Shown: positions 42,169 through 52,049, counted from the stretch's first letter. The stretch: DNA of 64,000 nt from an uncultured Elusimicrobiales bacterium (GCA_910576915.1 CAJTJT010000003.1:137818-201817), one strand, 5' to 3'. A program made the numbers and translations. The notes: generated by a model not told the origin, from the sequence alone.

Positions 42169-43023
42169 TTAAAACGGGCTGACGGGGATAGGCGTTCCGG
42201 CGGGGACTTTGCTGGGCGTCGGCGGCGGAAATTTGGGATTGTTTACGCGCGGCATATACATTTGGTCTTCCACCGTACCGCCGTAAGCCAGCGCTTTAAT
42301 GGGTTGGCGGCGCGCGGCTTGACTTTGTTTTTGCTTTTCAAGCCGGGCGGCTTTGTCTTGCGCCTGTTTGTTTTGGGCGCGGAGTTTTTCGTTGGCTTCC
42401 GTTAATTTTTTGGCGTAATCGGCGTATGCTTTTTCCCCGGCCAGCGTTTGGGTTAGTTCGTCTCCGTCAAACACAAAATAGTAAGGGGCGGGTATTTTAT
42501 GGTTCACGTCCGAATACGTTTGTTTGTAGACGGCCAGCGTTTTCCCGGCGGTTTCGTCTTCCAGCGCGGAAGCCGTAGCCGTGCTGCCGTAAACGCGCAG
42601 AAAATCTTTTAGGCTTACGCCCATGTTCACGCCGTATTTTAAATTGACGGCCAGGACGTCTTTTAAATTTGCCGCACAGGCGACGAAGGTTTGCGGGTCT
42701 TCGGCTTTGAATAAAAATTTGCGGTAATCGCCGTCGTTCGTGCCGTAGCGGACGAACGCGTATTCTTTACCGTTGGCCGAGCGGAGAATATCGTCTTTGG
42801 TGGAAACGTTTTCTACGGAATAGAGCACGTGGGTGCGGTCTTTTCCGCGGAACAGGCGGGTAAGCTGCAGGGCGTTTTTATCCCAGATAGACACGGTTTT
42901 TACGGGCGCGGTCTGCGCGCCGTGCATTTCGATAACGATTTCCGGCTCTTCCTGGTAATAGGGTGCCGCGGCCGCCGGACTTGCGAGCCAAACCGCCAGC
43001 AGGGTTATCATAAAACGTTTCAT
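42169..43023 (-). CDS. Secreted protein with coiled coil and Pro-rich tail, function unknown
   Basis: A 284-residue protein with a signal peptide (MKRFMITLLAVWLASPAAAA). Residues 25-200 look like a globular domain; I do not recognise it. A coiled coil rich in Lys, Gln and Ala spans about 200-245 (KKLTEANEKLRAQNKQAQDK), and the tail is Pro-rich (KFPPPTPSKVPAGTPIPVSP). It is divergent from the pilin gene at 43123 with about 100 bases between. No partner is obvious. Confidence 0.72.
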   Translation of the reverse strand: MKRFMITLLAVWLASPAAAAPYYQEEPEIVIEMHGAQTAPVKTVSIWDKNALQLTRLFRGKDRTHVLYSVENVSTKDDILRSANGKEYAFVRYGTNDGDYRKFLFKAEDPQTFVACAANLKDVLAVNLKYGVNMGVSLKDFLRVYGSTATASALEDETAGKTLAVYKQTYSDVNHKIPAPYYFVFDGDELTQTLAGEKAYADYAKKLTEANEKLRAQNKQAQDKAARLEKQKQSQAARRQPIKALAYGGTVEDQMYMPRVNNPKFPPPTPSKVPAGTPIPVSPF

Positions 43024-43040
43024 GTTCCCAGTGTATCATT

Positions 43041-43058
43041 TTGGCGACTGCTCGCCAA
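43041..43058. repeat. Inverted repeat between divergent genes
   Basis: TTGGCGA (43041-43047) and TCGCCAA (43052-43058) with a four-base loop. It lies four bases before the -35 box of the fifth T12 promoter, in the same place as the GC-rich hairpins of the other copies. The long upstream block is absent here. Confidence 0.6.
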
Positions 43059-43062
43059 GGCC

Positions 43063-43090
43063 TTGCGCCGTTTTTTTTTTTTGATACAGT
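43063..43090 (+). promoter_or_regulatory. T12-spacer promoter of the pilin gene at 43123
   Basis: TTGCGC, CG, twelve T (43071-43082), GA, TACAGT, 16-bp spacer. This is the most compact copy, without the conserved upstream block. Confidence 0.62.
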
Positions 43091-43122
43091 AGGAATTGTT
43101 CTTAGTTAAAGGAGTTAAGCAA

Positions 43123-43620
43123 ATGAAAGGTTTTACGTTAATTGAATTATTAGTGGTGGTATTGATTATCGGAGTTTTGGCGTCTGTCGCGTTGCCGCAG
43201 TATCAGACGGCTGTTTTAAAAAGCCGCAGTGCGGAAATGCTGGAATTGGGGCGCGCTATGCGGGAAGCACAACATCTCTATTATATGGCAAACGGCGTTT
43301 GGGCGCAGAATTTGGAGGAGTTGGATATTCAGCTTCCCTCCGGGTTTGAAACGACGGCTTCCGCTCCGTCCCGGGCGGTTACCAAAGACAGAAGTCCTTT
43401 TAATTTGCGGGTGGATATTTACCGTTCGGAACCGAAGGTGGAGGTTAGCACCGAGCCGGAACAGCTCACGTATTATTTTTGGATGACGCAAGAGCGGAAC
43501 GGGGCGGTTTTTTGTACGGCGGCGGTTGGCTCGTCTGGCGAAAAAGTATGTAAATCACAGGGCCGTTTGGGCGGGAGCGGCTGGTACGGCTCTAATACCA
43601 ATACCTATATTTTAAATTGA
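43123..43620 (+). CDS. Type IV pilin-like protein
   Basis: A 165-residue prepilin with the shortest leader (MKG), then FTLIELLVVVLIIGVLASVA and LPQYQTAVLKSRSAEMLELG. Glu+5 is present. Two cysteines in the last third (FCTAAVGSSGEKVCKS) could form the C-terminal disulfide loop of classical pilins. AAAGGAG is about nine bases before the ATG at 43123; the in-frame ATG at 43096 has no such site. It shows what the leader of the gene at 58498 probably looked like before a repeat entered it. Confidence 0.93.
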   Translation: MKGFTLIELLVVVLIIGVLASVALPQYQTAVLKSRSAEMLELGRAMREAQHLYYMANGVWAQNLEELDIQLPSGFETTASAPSRAVTKDRSPFNLRVDIYRSEPKVEVSTEPEQLTYYFWMTQERNGAVFCTAAVGSSGEKVCKSQGRLGGSGWYGSNTNTYILN

Positions 43621-43628
43621 ACTAAAAA

Positions 43629-43650
43629 CGCCCCGGGTTCACCCGGGGCG
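43629..43650. terminator. Terminator between convergent pilin and cysK genes
   Basis: CGCCCCGGG / CCCGGGGCG with a TTCA loop. On the minus strand it is followed by five T, so it also fits as the cysK terminator. Confidence 0.85.
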
Positions 43651-43663
43651 TATCTGTTTGCGG

Positions 43664-44575
43664 CTATTCAAATAATTGCGTACTTAAATACCGTTCGCCG
43701 CCGTCGGGCAGCAGCGTAACGATGTTTTTGCCCGCATTTTGCGGTTTTTGGGCTTCCTGCAGGGCCGCCCACAGCGCGGCTCCGCCCGATATCCCGGCCA
43801 GCACGCCTTGCGTTTTTGCCAGTTCGCGCGCCGTTTTTACGGCGTTTTCGTAGGCGACGGGTATGATTTCGTCCAACACGGAGCGGTCCAGCAAGGACGG
43901 TACAAAGTTGGCTCCGATTCCCTGAATTTTATGCGGCCCCGCCTGCCCTTTGGATAACAGCGGTGACGCTTCCGGCTCCACCGCCACGATTTTGACGTCC
44001 GGGTTCTTTTTCTTTAAAAAATGTCCTACGCCCGTAACGGTTCCCCCGGTGCCGACGCCGGCCACAAATACGTCCACTTTGCCGTTTAAATCGCGCCAGA
44101 TTTCGGGAGCGGTGGTTTCTTCGTGCGCGAGCGCGTTGTTCGGGTTGTCGAACTGGCCGGGCAGAAAGGCTCCCGGCGTGTTGTCGACAATTTCCAACGC
44201 CGCGTCCACCGCGCCCTGCATCCCTTTGGCGGCGGGCGTCAGCACGATTTGCGCGCCCAGCGCTTTAAGCAGTTTTACGCGTTCCGCGCTCATGCTTTCG
44301 GGCATGGTTAAAATACATTTGTACCCGCGCGCGGCGGCCAAAAAAGCAAGCCCGATGCCCGTGTTACCGCTGGTGGGTTCCACAATCGTTCCTCCGGGGC
44401 CTAAACGTCCTGTCCGTTCCGCCGCGTTTAACATAAACAGGGCGGCGCGGTCTTTTACGCTAAACGGGTTGAACATTTCCAGCTTGGCCCACACAATACC
44501 CGGCCCCGGGTTTAGCCGCGTAATTTGTAAAAGAGGCGTATTTCCGATTGCTTGTTCCAGCGTGCTTGTTTTCAT
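43664..44575 (-). CDS. cysK: Cysteine synthase (O-acetylserine sulfhydrylase)
   Basis: A 303-residue PLP enzyme forming cysteine from O-acetylserine and sulfide. The PLP lysine is Lys41 in NPFSVKDRAALF, and the substrate loop is VEPTSGNTGIGLAF. GVGTGGTVTGVGHFLK binds the cofactor phosphate. The start overlaps the upstream dehydrogenase stop by four bases (ATGA). A serine acetyltransferase is not seen here. Confidence 0.95.
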   Translation of the reverse strand: MKTSTLEQAIGNTPLLQITRLNPGPGIVWAKLEMFNPFSVKDRAALFMLNAAERTGRLGPGGTIVEPTSGNTGIGLAFLAAARGYKCILTMPESMSAERVKLLKALGAQIVLTPAAKGMQGAVDAALEIVDNTPGAFLPGQFDNPNNALAHEETTAPEIWRDLNGKVDVFVAGVGTGGTVTGVGHFLKKKNPDVKIVAVEPEASPLLSKGQAGPHKIQGIGANFVPSLLDRSVLDEIIPVAYENAVKTARELAKTQGVLAGISGGAALWAALQEAQKPQNAGKNIVTLLPDGGERYLSTQLFE

Positions 44576-45603
44576 TTTTTAACTCCCAAAACCGAATTTT
44601 GCGTTTTACCCGCAAAGAACGCTTCAATGTTCTTAATAGTAGTATTCAAAATACGGTGCACCGCGTCAATAGAGTTAAACCCGATGTGCGGCGTGATAAT
44701 CACGCGTTTGTGTTGTAAGAGTTTGCTGTTGGCGATGGTGTTCATGGCGAAATCGAGGCCGATGTCCTGGTCTTTGATGATGATGTCGTCATGCAGCAGG
44801 AAGTCCTCATTTTCCAACACGTCCAGCCCGGCTCCCGCCACTTTGCCCGTAACGATGTGTTTGTACAGGCTTTCGGTGTCAATCAAGTCGCCGCGGGCGG
44901 TGTTGATGATGATGACGCCGTCTTTCATTTTGGCAAATGCGGCGTCGTTAAGCAGATGGTGGTTGTCTTTGGTGGACGGCGCGTGCAGCGTGATAATGTC
45001 CGACTGGGTGTATAACTCGTCCAAAGACACGTAATGAATGTTGTAAATGCGCTGGAATTCTTCGTTCGGGTACAGGTCGTACGCCAGCACGTGCATACCG
45101 AACCCGCGCGCCAGTTTGGCCACATGGCGGCCAATGGCCCCGGTGCCGATGATGCCGATGGTATGGTCGTACAAATCAAATCCTAAATAATCGTTGATAT
45201 GGACGGACGCGTTTTTCATGTCGTTGCGCGCTTCAATAATTTTGCGCGACAGGTTTAACAACAGCCCAAACGTATATTCGGCCACGGTGGCTTCGCCGTA
45301 TTTCGGCACGTGGACGACTTCTATGCCGCGTTTTTTGCAGTATTCCAGGTCGATATGGTCGATACCCGTCGAGCGCGTGGCAATCAGGCGCAGTTTGGGG
45401 TATTTATCCAACGTTTCGGCGTTCATTTTGGCCGCGGTGTGCACAAAGACGGAAATCGCCTCCGCGTCTTTAATTTTTTCGTAGGTTTCCGGGTCGGTGT
45501 TTTCGATGCTGTTTTCCAGGTAGATTACGTCGCAGTCGCACATTTTTTTATCGTGCAGATAGTCCCGCGTGATGCGGTCTGTGTCAAAAAATACAATTTT
45601 CAT
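44572..45603 (-). CDS. D-2-hydroxyacid dehydrogenase (D-lactate dehydrogenase-like)
   Basis: A 343-residue NAD-dependent dehydrogenase. The Rossmann motif is GIIGTGAIGRHVA. The catalytic triad appears in TARGDLIDT (Arg), LDVLENE (Glu) and TPHIGF (His). Overall it resembles D-lactate dehydrogenases, which would make D-lactate from pyruvate as a fermentation product, but related dehydrogenases use other 2-oxoacids. A TATACT box (minus strand, 45636-45631) with a weak TTGGGT -35 box lies upstream. Confidence 0.9.
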   Translation of the reverse strand: MKIVFFDTDRITRDYLHDKKMCDCDVIYLENSIENTDPETYEKIKDAEAISVFVHTAAKMNAETLDKYPKLRLIATRSTGIDHIDLEYCKKRGIEVVHVPKYGEATVAEYTFGLLLNLSRKIIEARNDMKNASVHINDYLGFDLYDHTIGIIGTGAIGRHVAKLARGFGMHVLAYDLYPNEEFQRIYNIHYVSLDELYTQSDIITLHAPSTKDNHHLLNDAAFAKMKDGVIIINTARGDLIDTESLYKHIVTGKVAGAGLDVLENEDFLLHDDIIIKDQDIGLDFAMNTIANSKLLQHKRVIITPHIGFNSIDAVHRILNTTIKNIEAFFAGKTQNSVLGVKK

Positions 45604-45776
45604 AATAATACCCCCTGTTGAGTCTTTTTTAGTATAGCGCGTGCGGCAATTTTAACCCAACGCATTTTTATATTAGTTTTGCGTAATTTAAATTAGTATA
45701 AAAAACGAATGGGTATAGAGGGAAAATTTTATACAATTTTGGAAAGCTGTTTATTTTTCCCAAGGGGGGATATGTA

Positions 45777-47114
45777 ATGAAGCGTATGTTTTCATCCGCC
45801 GCTTTTTTGGCGTGCGGATTGTGTGTTCTGTTGACCGCTTGCAATAAAAAAAGCGAGCAAGCGTCCATGCCTGCGCCGGTTGTCAGCGCGGTGACGGTTA
45901 TCCAAAAAGATTTGCCGTGGGAAATCGAGTACCCTGCGCAGGTGGCGGGCTCGCTGGAAATTCAAATCCGCGCGCAGGTGGGGGGTATTTTGGAAGCCCG
46001 TTTATATAATGAAGGCGAATACGTAACCGAAGGCACGCAGCTCTTTCAAATTGATGATAAAGAATATAAAGTGGCGCTGGAAAAAGCCCGCGGCGCGTTA
46101 GCCCAGGCCGAAGCCGAAGAAAAACGCACCCAGCGCACCTATAAACGCATGAAAAGCCTCCGGGCCGACAACGCCGTCAGCCAGCAGGATTACGATAACG
46201 CCCTTTCCGCCTACGAATCTGCCCAGGCCAACGTACAGGTAGCCAAGGCCGGCGTGAGCGATGCGGAAATCAACCTGGGTTACACCAAAGTAACGGCGCC
46301 TATCTCGGGTATTGCGGGCAAGGAAGCGCAGTCCGTGGGCAGTTTAATTTCCGCCTCCGGCGAATCGGGCCTGCTTACCACCATGGTGCAAATCGACCCG
46401 TTATACGTCAACTTCTCCATGCCGGGCCGCCAGTTCGAAAAATTGGCCAGCGGTTATTTGTCGGGCCAGATTTCGCTGGGCAGCGAAGAACAGCAGATTT
46501 ATCTAAATTCGGAAGAATATCGCAACGTCAGCGCGAAAGAAGCGCCCGTTTATGTGGAAGCGCTGCTCGCCAACGGCAAAACGTACCCCGAACGCGGTAA
46601 AATTATCTTTTTCGACAGCAGCGAAAACGCCCAAACTTCCAGCCTGGCGATGAAAGCCTCTTTCCCCAACCCCAAACACAGCCGTGCGCTCATGCCCGGC
46701 CAGTTTGTGCGTGTAAGGCTGGTAGGCGCGATATATAAAAATGCGGTGTTGGTGCCGTCTTCCGCTTTGCTAAATACGTCCAACGGGTTGGTGGCGTACG
46801 TGATTGACGCCAACAATACGGTGGCGGCCCGCTCCGTGCAGGCGGAACTGCAGGACAATATCTATATTGTCACCGACGGTTTGAAAGCGGGGGAACGCAT
46901 TGTGGGCGAAGGATTGATAAAAGTCCGCCCCGGCCAGCAGGTTCAGCCCCAGCCGAAAGCGTTTGACGTAAACGTCGAAGAACCGCAGGTCCCGGCCGCT
47001 TCGGCCGCGGATACCACCGCCCAGCAAGCGGCCGCCGCACAGCAGGGAACGGATGTTTTCGAGCAGGCCGCCGCAGACAAACAGCCTTCGGCGGAAGCCT
47101 CTGCGGGCAAGTAA
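45777..47114 (+). CDS. RND efflux periplasmic adaptor (AcrA/MexA type) lipoprotein
   Basis: A 445-residue membrane-fusion protein with lipobox LLTAC (Cys near residue 22). The lipoyl/barrel-sandwich halves (IRAQVGGILEARLYNEGEYV and GYTKVTAPISGIAGKEA) flank an alpha-hairpin (about 105-165). The C-terminal 45 residues are Ala/Gln-rich. It bridges the inner-membrane pump and the outer-membrane channel. It is first in the three-gene operon. AAGGGGGG precedes the ATG. The AT-rich gap 45604-45776 holds no regulator gene. Confidence 0.95.
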   Translation: MKRMFSSAAFLACGLCVLLTACNKKSEQASMPAPVVSAVTVIQKDLPWEIEYPAQVAGSLEIQIRAQVGGILEARLYNEGEYVTEGTQLFQIDDKEYKVALEKARGALAQAEAEEKRTQRTYKRMKSLRADNAVSQQDYDNALSAYESAQANVQVAKAGVSDAEINLGYTKVTAPISGIAGKEAQSVGSLISASGESGLLTTMVQIDPLYVNFSMPGRQFEKLASGYLSGQISLGSEEQQIYLNSEEYRNVSAKEAPVYVEALLANGKTYPERGKIIFFDSSENAQTSSLAMKASFPNPKHSRALMPGQFVRVRLVGAIYKNAVLVPSSALLNTSNGLVAYVIDANNTVAARSVQAELQDNIYIVTDGLKAGERIVGEGLIKVRPGQQVQPQPKAFDVNVEEPQVPAASAADTTAQQAAAAQQGTDVFEQAAADKQPSAEASAGK

Positions 47115-47123
47115 GGGGAAGTT

Positions 47124-50100
47124 ATGTTTTCCAAATTTTTTATTAACCGTCCGATTTTTTCCACGGTAATTTCACTTCTTATTTTGCTGGCGGGTATTGT
47201 TTCCATCACCATGCTGCCTATCGAGCAGTACCCGGATTTAACGCCGCCCACCATCGCGGTAACGGCCAGTTATCCCGGCGCCAGCCCGGAAGTAATCGCC
47301 AACACGGTGGCCGCGCCTTTGGAACAGCAGGTAAACGGCGTGGAAGACATGCTGTACATGAACTCCACGTCTTCTTCCAACGGCGACATGACGCTGACCG
47401 TTTCCTTTAAAGTAGGTACGGACCCGGACCAGGCGATGATTAACGTCAACAACCGCGTGCAGGGCGCTACGGCCACCCTGCCCGAAGACGTGCGCCGCTA
47501 CGGGATTGAGGTGAACAAAAAATCATCCTCTATTTTGCAGTTAATCGCGCTGTATTCGCCGGGCGGCCAGACCGACACGACCACCATCGGCAACTACGCG
47601 CTCTTAAACATTGTAGACGATTTGAAACGTTTGGAAGGCGTGGGCGACGCGCAGGTGATGACGTCCAACGATTATTCCATCCGTATTTGGATTAAGCCGG
47701 ACGTATTATCCCAGCGCGGCCTTTCGGTGAGTGATTTGGTGGGTGCCGTGCAGGCGCAAAACGCCCAGCGCGCCGCGGGTAAAATCGGCCAGCCGCCGCT
47801 TCCCGTCAGCGTGGACCGCACGTATTCCATTATCGCGCCCGGCCGCCTGGCTACGCCCGAAGAGTTCGAAAACATCATTCTCCGCGCCAATGCGGACGGT
47901 ACTTCGCTCCTTTTAAAAGACGTAGCGCGCGTGGAACTGGGCAGCCAGACGTATGAATTTAACGGCAGCTACAACGGTAAACCCGCCGTACCGATCGGGG
48001 TCTATTTGTCCCCGGGCGCCAACGCCGTGGCTACGGCCAAAGCGGTGGACGCGCACATGAAAACACTGGCTGAAAACTTCCCGGCGGATTTGGATATGGC
48101 GTACAAAGTAGCGTACGATACCACGCTCTTCGTTTCCGCGTCTATTGAAGAAGTAATCCACACGCTGGTGGAAGCCATGATTTTGGTGTTTTTGGTGGTG
48201 TACCTGTTCTTAAAAGACTGGCGCGCCACGCTGATTCCCTGCCTGGCGGTGCCGGTGTCTATCGTCGGCGCGTTTGCGGGGATGTTGCTCCTCGGGTTCT
48301 CCATTAATACGCTGACGCTTTTCGGGTTGGTGCTGGCCATCGGTATGGTGGTGGACGACGCCATCGTGGTTATCGAAAACGTGGAACGTATCATGCACGA
48401 TGAAGGCCTCGGCGTAAAAGAAGCCACGATTAAAGCCATGGAAGAAGTTTCCGGCCCCGTGGTGGCGATTGTGCTGGTGCTGTGCTCCGTGTTCGTACCC
48501 GTGGCGTTCATGGGGGGACTCACGGGCGTGATGTACCAACAGTTTGCTATTACGATTGCGGTGTCCGTGGTAATTTCCGGCTTGGTGGCTTTGACGCTGA
48601 CGCCCGCGCTGTGCGCGCTTCTTCTTAAAAAGCAGGATCATCCCACCAAAGGGTTTTTCTACCAGTTCGACCAATTCTTTGAAAAATTCACCGGCAAATA
48701 TACCGGCTGGGTGTCTTTTTTCATCCGCCGCGTGCCGGTGTCGGCCGTTATTATCGCGCTTATTTTTGCGGGCGCGCTGGGGCTTTTTAAAGTTGTCCCC
48801 GGCAGCTTACTGCCCGAAGAAGACCAGGGGATGCTGATGGTGGTGGCGCAGCTCGATCCGTCGGCTTCGCTGTCGAGCAGTACGGCGGTGGGGGACCAGC
48901 TGGAGAAAATTTTGCTCTCCCAGCCGGCCGTGTCGCAAGAGCTTACGTTCTCGGGCTTTGATTTGCTGAGCGGTACGCAGAAAAGCAACAGCATTTCGTC
49001 GTTCGTAGCGCTTAAACCGTGGAAAGACCGCAAGGCCAAAGGCATGTCTTCCACCGATGTCGTAGCCAAAATTTACGGCGAGGCGTTGTTTAAAATTCCC
49101 GCCGCGCTTGTCATGCCTTTTAACCCGCCGCCCATTATGGGTATGAGCACCACCGGCGGTTTGGAAGGATACATCCAAAACCGCGGTTCCGGCGGCAGTG
49201 ACGAACTGGAAAAACAGGTGCAGGCGTTTATTGAAGCGGCCAAAAAACGGCCGGAACTTTCTTCCGTCAGCACCACGTTCTCGGCCGCTGTACCGCAGTA
49301 TACGATGAAAGTGGACGAAATCAAAGCGCAGTCCATGGGAGTCACGCTTTCGGAACTGTATTCCACGTTGCAGGGCACGTTCGGGGTGACGTACGTCAAC
49401 GACTTTACGTACTCCGGCCGCAGTTTTAAAGTAATGATGCAGGCCGACGGCAATTACCGCGCCACGCCGGACCAGATTTCGGGCATTTACGTGCGCTCTT
49501 CCAAGGGGGCGATGGTGCCGCTTTCCACGCTTGTCACGCTGACGCCCAGCCTGGGGCCGGATATGGTGGAACGCTTCAACGTGTTCCCGGCGGCAAAAAT
49601 CATTGCCAACCCGGCGCCCGGCTACAGCTCCGGCGACGCTATCCGCGCCGTGGAAGAAACGGCCAAGTCCGTGCTGGATTCCACCTTTACGCTGGCCTGG
49701 ACGGGTACCACTTACCAGGAACAGCTGGCCGGCAGTTCGTCCGCCAACGCGCTTCTCTTAGGTATGCTGGTGGTGTTCTTAATTTTGGCCGCACAGTATG
49801 AAAAATGGAGCCTCCCCGTGGCCGTTTTGCTGGCGGTTCCGTTTGCCATTTTCGGTGCGCTGTTGGGCACCTGGGCGCGCGGTTTGTCTAACGATATTTA
49901 TTTCCAAATCGCGCTCGTCGCCTTGGTCGGTTTGGCTGCCAAAAACGCCATTTTGATTGTGGAATTTGCGGTGCTTTTGAAAGAGCAGGGCTTGTCCGCG
50001 GCCGAAGCCGCCGTACAGGCCGCCAAACTGCGTTTCCGCCCGATTGTAATGACGTCCCTGGCGTTTATTTTAGGCTGCGTGCCGCTTGCCATCAGCTCCG

Positions 50101-50270
50101 GCGCGGGTGCCGCCAGCCGTCATGCCATCGGTACGGCCGTGGTGTTTGGTATGTTGGCGGCCACGTGTATCGCGCCGCTGTTTATTCCGCTTTTCTTCTG
50201 CTGGTTTACCGGCAAAACGAAAGCGCCCGCACAGGGAGAATCCTTGGAACATAAAGAGGAACAAATATGA
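47124..50270 (+). CDS. RND multidrug efflux permease (AcrB/MexB, HAE1 type)
   Basis: A 1048-residue inner-membrane proton-driven exporter of standard length, beginning MFSKFFINRPIFSTVISLLI. The TM4 motif GMVVDDAIVVIENVER carries the proton-relay aspartates, and the duplicated second half has GLAAKNAILIVEFA. The substrate probably includes lipophilic toxins or bile acids, suitable for a gut habitat (inference). It overlaps the outer-membrane factor gene by four bases. Confidence 0.97.
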   Translation: MFSKFFINRPIFSTVISLLILLAGIVSITMLPIEQYPDLTPPTIAVTASYPGASPEVIANTVAAPLEQQVNGVEDMLYMNSTSSSNGDMTLTVSFKVGTDPDQAMINVNNRVQGATATLPEDVRRYGIEVNKKSSSILQLIALYSPGGQTDTTTIGNYALLNIVDDLKRLEGVGDAQVMTSNDYSIRIWIKPDVLSQRGLSVSDLVGAVQAQNAQRAAGKIGQPPLPVSVDRTYSIIAPGRLATPEEFENIILRANADGTSLLLKDVARVELGSQTYEFNGSYNGKPAVPIGVYLSPGANAVATAKAVDAHMKTLAENFPADLDMAYKVAYDTTLFVSASIEEVIHTLVEAMILVFLVVYLFLKDWRATLIPCLAVPVSIVGAFAGMLLLGFSINTLTLFGLVLAIGMVVDDAIVVIENVERIMHDEGLGVKEATIKAMEEVSGPVVAIVLVLCSVFVPVAFMGGLTGVMYQQFAITIAVSVVISGLVALTLTPALCALLLKKQDHPTKGFFYQFDQFFEKFTGKYTGWVSFFIRRVPVSAVIIALIFAGALGLFKVVPGSLLPEEDQGMLMVVAQLDPSASLSSSTAVGDQLEKILLSQPAVSQELTFSGFDLLSGTQKSNSISSFVALKPWKDRKAKGMSSTDVVAKIYGEALFKIPAALVMPFNPPPIMGMSTTGGLEGYIQNRGSGGSDELEKQVQAFIEAAKKRPELSSVSTTFSAAVPQYTMKVDEIKAQSMGVTLSELYSTLQGTFGVTYVNDFTYSGRSFKVMMQADGNYRATPDQISGIYVRSSKGAMVPLSTLVTLTPSLGPDMVERFNVFPAAKIIANPAPGYSSGDAIRAVEETAKSVLDSTFTLAWTGTTYQEQLAGSSSANALLLGMLVVFLILAAQYEKWSLPVAVLLAVPFAIFGALLGTWARGLSNDIYFQIALVALVGLAAKNAILIVEFAVLLKEQGLSAAEAAVQAAKLRFRPIVMTSLAFILGCVPLAISSGAGAASRHAIGTAVVFGMLAATCIAPLFIPLFFCWFTGKTKAPAQGESLEHKEEQI

Positions 50271-51703
50271 GAATAATCCGTTTTACCGCGCTGGCATCGT
50301 GTCTTACGCTGCTGGCCGGGTGTATGTTGGGGCCGAATTATAAACGGCCGGAGTTGGAACTTCCGACCGGTGAAGCGGCCGATAATTTCAGCGTTTTTAC
50401 GAACGCCAAATGGTGGGAAGTGTTTGACGACCCGGTGTTAAATCAGCTGGAGTCGGACGCGCTTACTTATAATAAAGATTTACAGGCCGCCGTCGCGCGT
50501 GTGGACCAGGCCCGCGCCGCCGTGGGGATTGCCCGGGCGGACCAAATGCCCAGCCTGTCGGCCGCCGCGGAATCGGGCCGCGCCGGGAACGATAAAGGTT
50601 CCGGCCAAACGCAAAGCACGGCGGGGCTGTCGGTTTCGTACGAGCTGGATTTGTGGGGCAAATACCGCCGTTTGAGCGAAGCCGCCCGCGCCCGGCTGCT
50701 TTCCAGCGAAGCCTCGCGCGACACCATCCGCCTTACCTTAACCGCCGATGTGGCCAACAACTATTTTGCGCTCCGCATGCTGGATGAACAGCTGTTAATC
50801 GCTCAGCGCACGTTAAAGGCCCGCCAGGAAAACGTCCGCATTTATGAAAGCCGCTATAAAAACGGCTACAGCACGGAAGTGGATTTAAAACGCGTGGAAG
50901 CCAACATGGCCAGCGTGCAGGCGCAGGAACGCCAGCTGCAGCTGAAAATTACGCAAACCGAAACGGCTTTATCCGTGCTGGTGGGGCGTTCCCCGCGTGA
51001 AATTGTGGAGAGTAACATCACCCGCGGCAAGACGATTAACGAACTGACGCTCATCCCGGATGTGCCGGGAAACCTGCCTTCCGATTTGCTCGCCCGCCGT
51101 CCGGATATCCGTTCCGCCGAAGGGCAGTTAATCTCCGCCAATGCCAATATCGGCGCGGCGCGCGCTTCGTACTTTCCGTCCATCCCGCTGACGGCCTCGG
51201 CCGGATACGCCAGCGGGGCTCTCGACAGTTTGTTTATGGGGCCTTCCGGCGTGTGGGCGCTGGGCGGGCAGGTGCTTGCTCCTATTTTTGAAGGCGGCAA
51301 AATCCGCGCGCAAAATAAAAAGGCCGAAGCCGAATATCGGGAAATGCTTGCCACGTACGAAAAAACAGTACAGGGCGCGTTTAAAGAAGCGTATGACGCG
51401 TTGGCCGCCAACCGTTTGAACCGCGAAATTTACGAATCGTACAAACAGCAAACGGCCGCCATGCAACGAAGCTACGACTTGACCAAAAAGCAGGAAGATG
51501 CGGGGCTCATCGGCGTGACGGATTTGCTGGACGTGGAAGAGAATTTGCTCTCCGCTGAAATGAACCTGGCTTCCGCCCGCAACGACGAACTGGCCGCCAT
51601 TGTCAATTTATCCAAAGCCTTGGGCGGCGGTTGGAATGTGGAAGAAGGGTTTGGGCCGTATGAAGGGCTGGTCAAAAAGCAGCAGGCCGAGTTGAAAAAA
51701 TAA
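50267..51703 (+). CDS. Outer-membrane efflux channel lipoprotein (NodT/OprM family)
   Basis: A 478-residue TolC-type outer-membrane factor with lipobox LLAGC and the family start GCMLGPNYKRPE. WWEVFDDPVLNQLESDAL and the repeated helical hairpins with GLPxDLLxRRPDI-like LPSDLLARRPDIRSAEGQL are diagnostic. It completes the tripartite pump with the two upstream genes. A 15-bp hairpin follows. Confidence 0.96.
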   Translation: MRIIRFTALASCLTLLAGCMLGPNYKRPELELPTGEAADNFSVFTNAKWWEVFDDPVLNQLESDALTYNKDLQAAVARVDQARAAVGIARADQMPSLSAAAESGRAGNDKGSGQTQSTAGLSVSYELDLWGKYRRLSEAARARLLSSEASRDTIRLTLTADVANNYFALRMLDEQLLIAQRTLKARQENVRIYESRYKNGYSTEVDLKRVEANMASVQAQERQLQLKITQTETALSVLVGRSPREIVESNITRGKTINELTLIPDVPGNLPSDLLARRPDIRSAEGQLISANANIGAARASYFPSIPLTASAGYASGALDSLFMGPSGVWALGGQVLAPIFEGGKIRAQNKKAEAEYREMLATYEKTVQGAFKEAYDALAANRLNREIYESYKQQTAAMQRSYDLTKKQEDAGLIGVTDLLDVEENLLSAEMNLASARNDELAAIVNLSKALGGGWNVEEGFGPYEGLVKKQQAELKK

Positions 51704-51730
51704 CAACTGATGTTAACTGACGTTTTACGC

Positions 51731-51764
51731 ACAACGGATAAGAAAGAGATTTCTTATCCGTTGT
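51731..51764 (+). terminator. Probable terminator of the RND operon
   Basis: A perfect 15-bp stem, ACAACGGATAAGAAA / TTTCTTATCCGTTGT, with loop GAGA. The T tract after it is poor, so it may act with Rho or as a processing barrier. Confidence 0.65.
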
Positions 51765-51934
51765 TGCTTGTCCGGGCAACCATTTTCCACATTTGGCTAA
51801 ATTCGCGTTCCTTTGCCACTCAGTGTACCTAGCAGTACTTCTTCGGGCAACTGGCAACGCAAATTTAGCTCAAATCTAAAAAATCAGCCGAAGCTATGCA
51901 ATGTCATTCTAATCTGCACGGCATATTATACAGC

Positions 51935-51960
51935 GTCGTCCTGAACTTGTTTCAGGATCC
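51935..51960. repeat. REP-like palindrome
   Basis: GTCGTCCTGAAC followed by TTGTTTCAGGATCC has arms of TCCTGAA/TTCAGGA. It is the same family as 58516-58541 and the cluster at 1963. The 51704-52049 gap holds the RND terminator, this repeat, and otherwise no gene I can support. Confidence 0.6.
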
Positions 51961-52037
51961 AGTTATCGGGGCTGTTATTCTGCTTGGCGTCATCCTATAA
52001 GGGGCAACCTACAGGTTTTTTGGGAGCATTAAAAAGC

Positions 52038-52043
52038 TACAAT
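52038..52043 (+). promoter_or_regulatory. -10 box of the EamA gene, predicted leaderless
   Basis: TACAAT lies exactly six bases before the ATG at 52050. No -35 box or ribosome binding site is convincing. Confidence 0.42.
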
Positions 52044-52049
52044 ATTATT

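Noticed and set aside
51704..51934. A small gene between the RND operon and the EamA gene
   Set aside because: Frames here are short, have no ribosome binding site and show no protein-like pattern.
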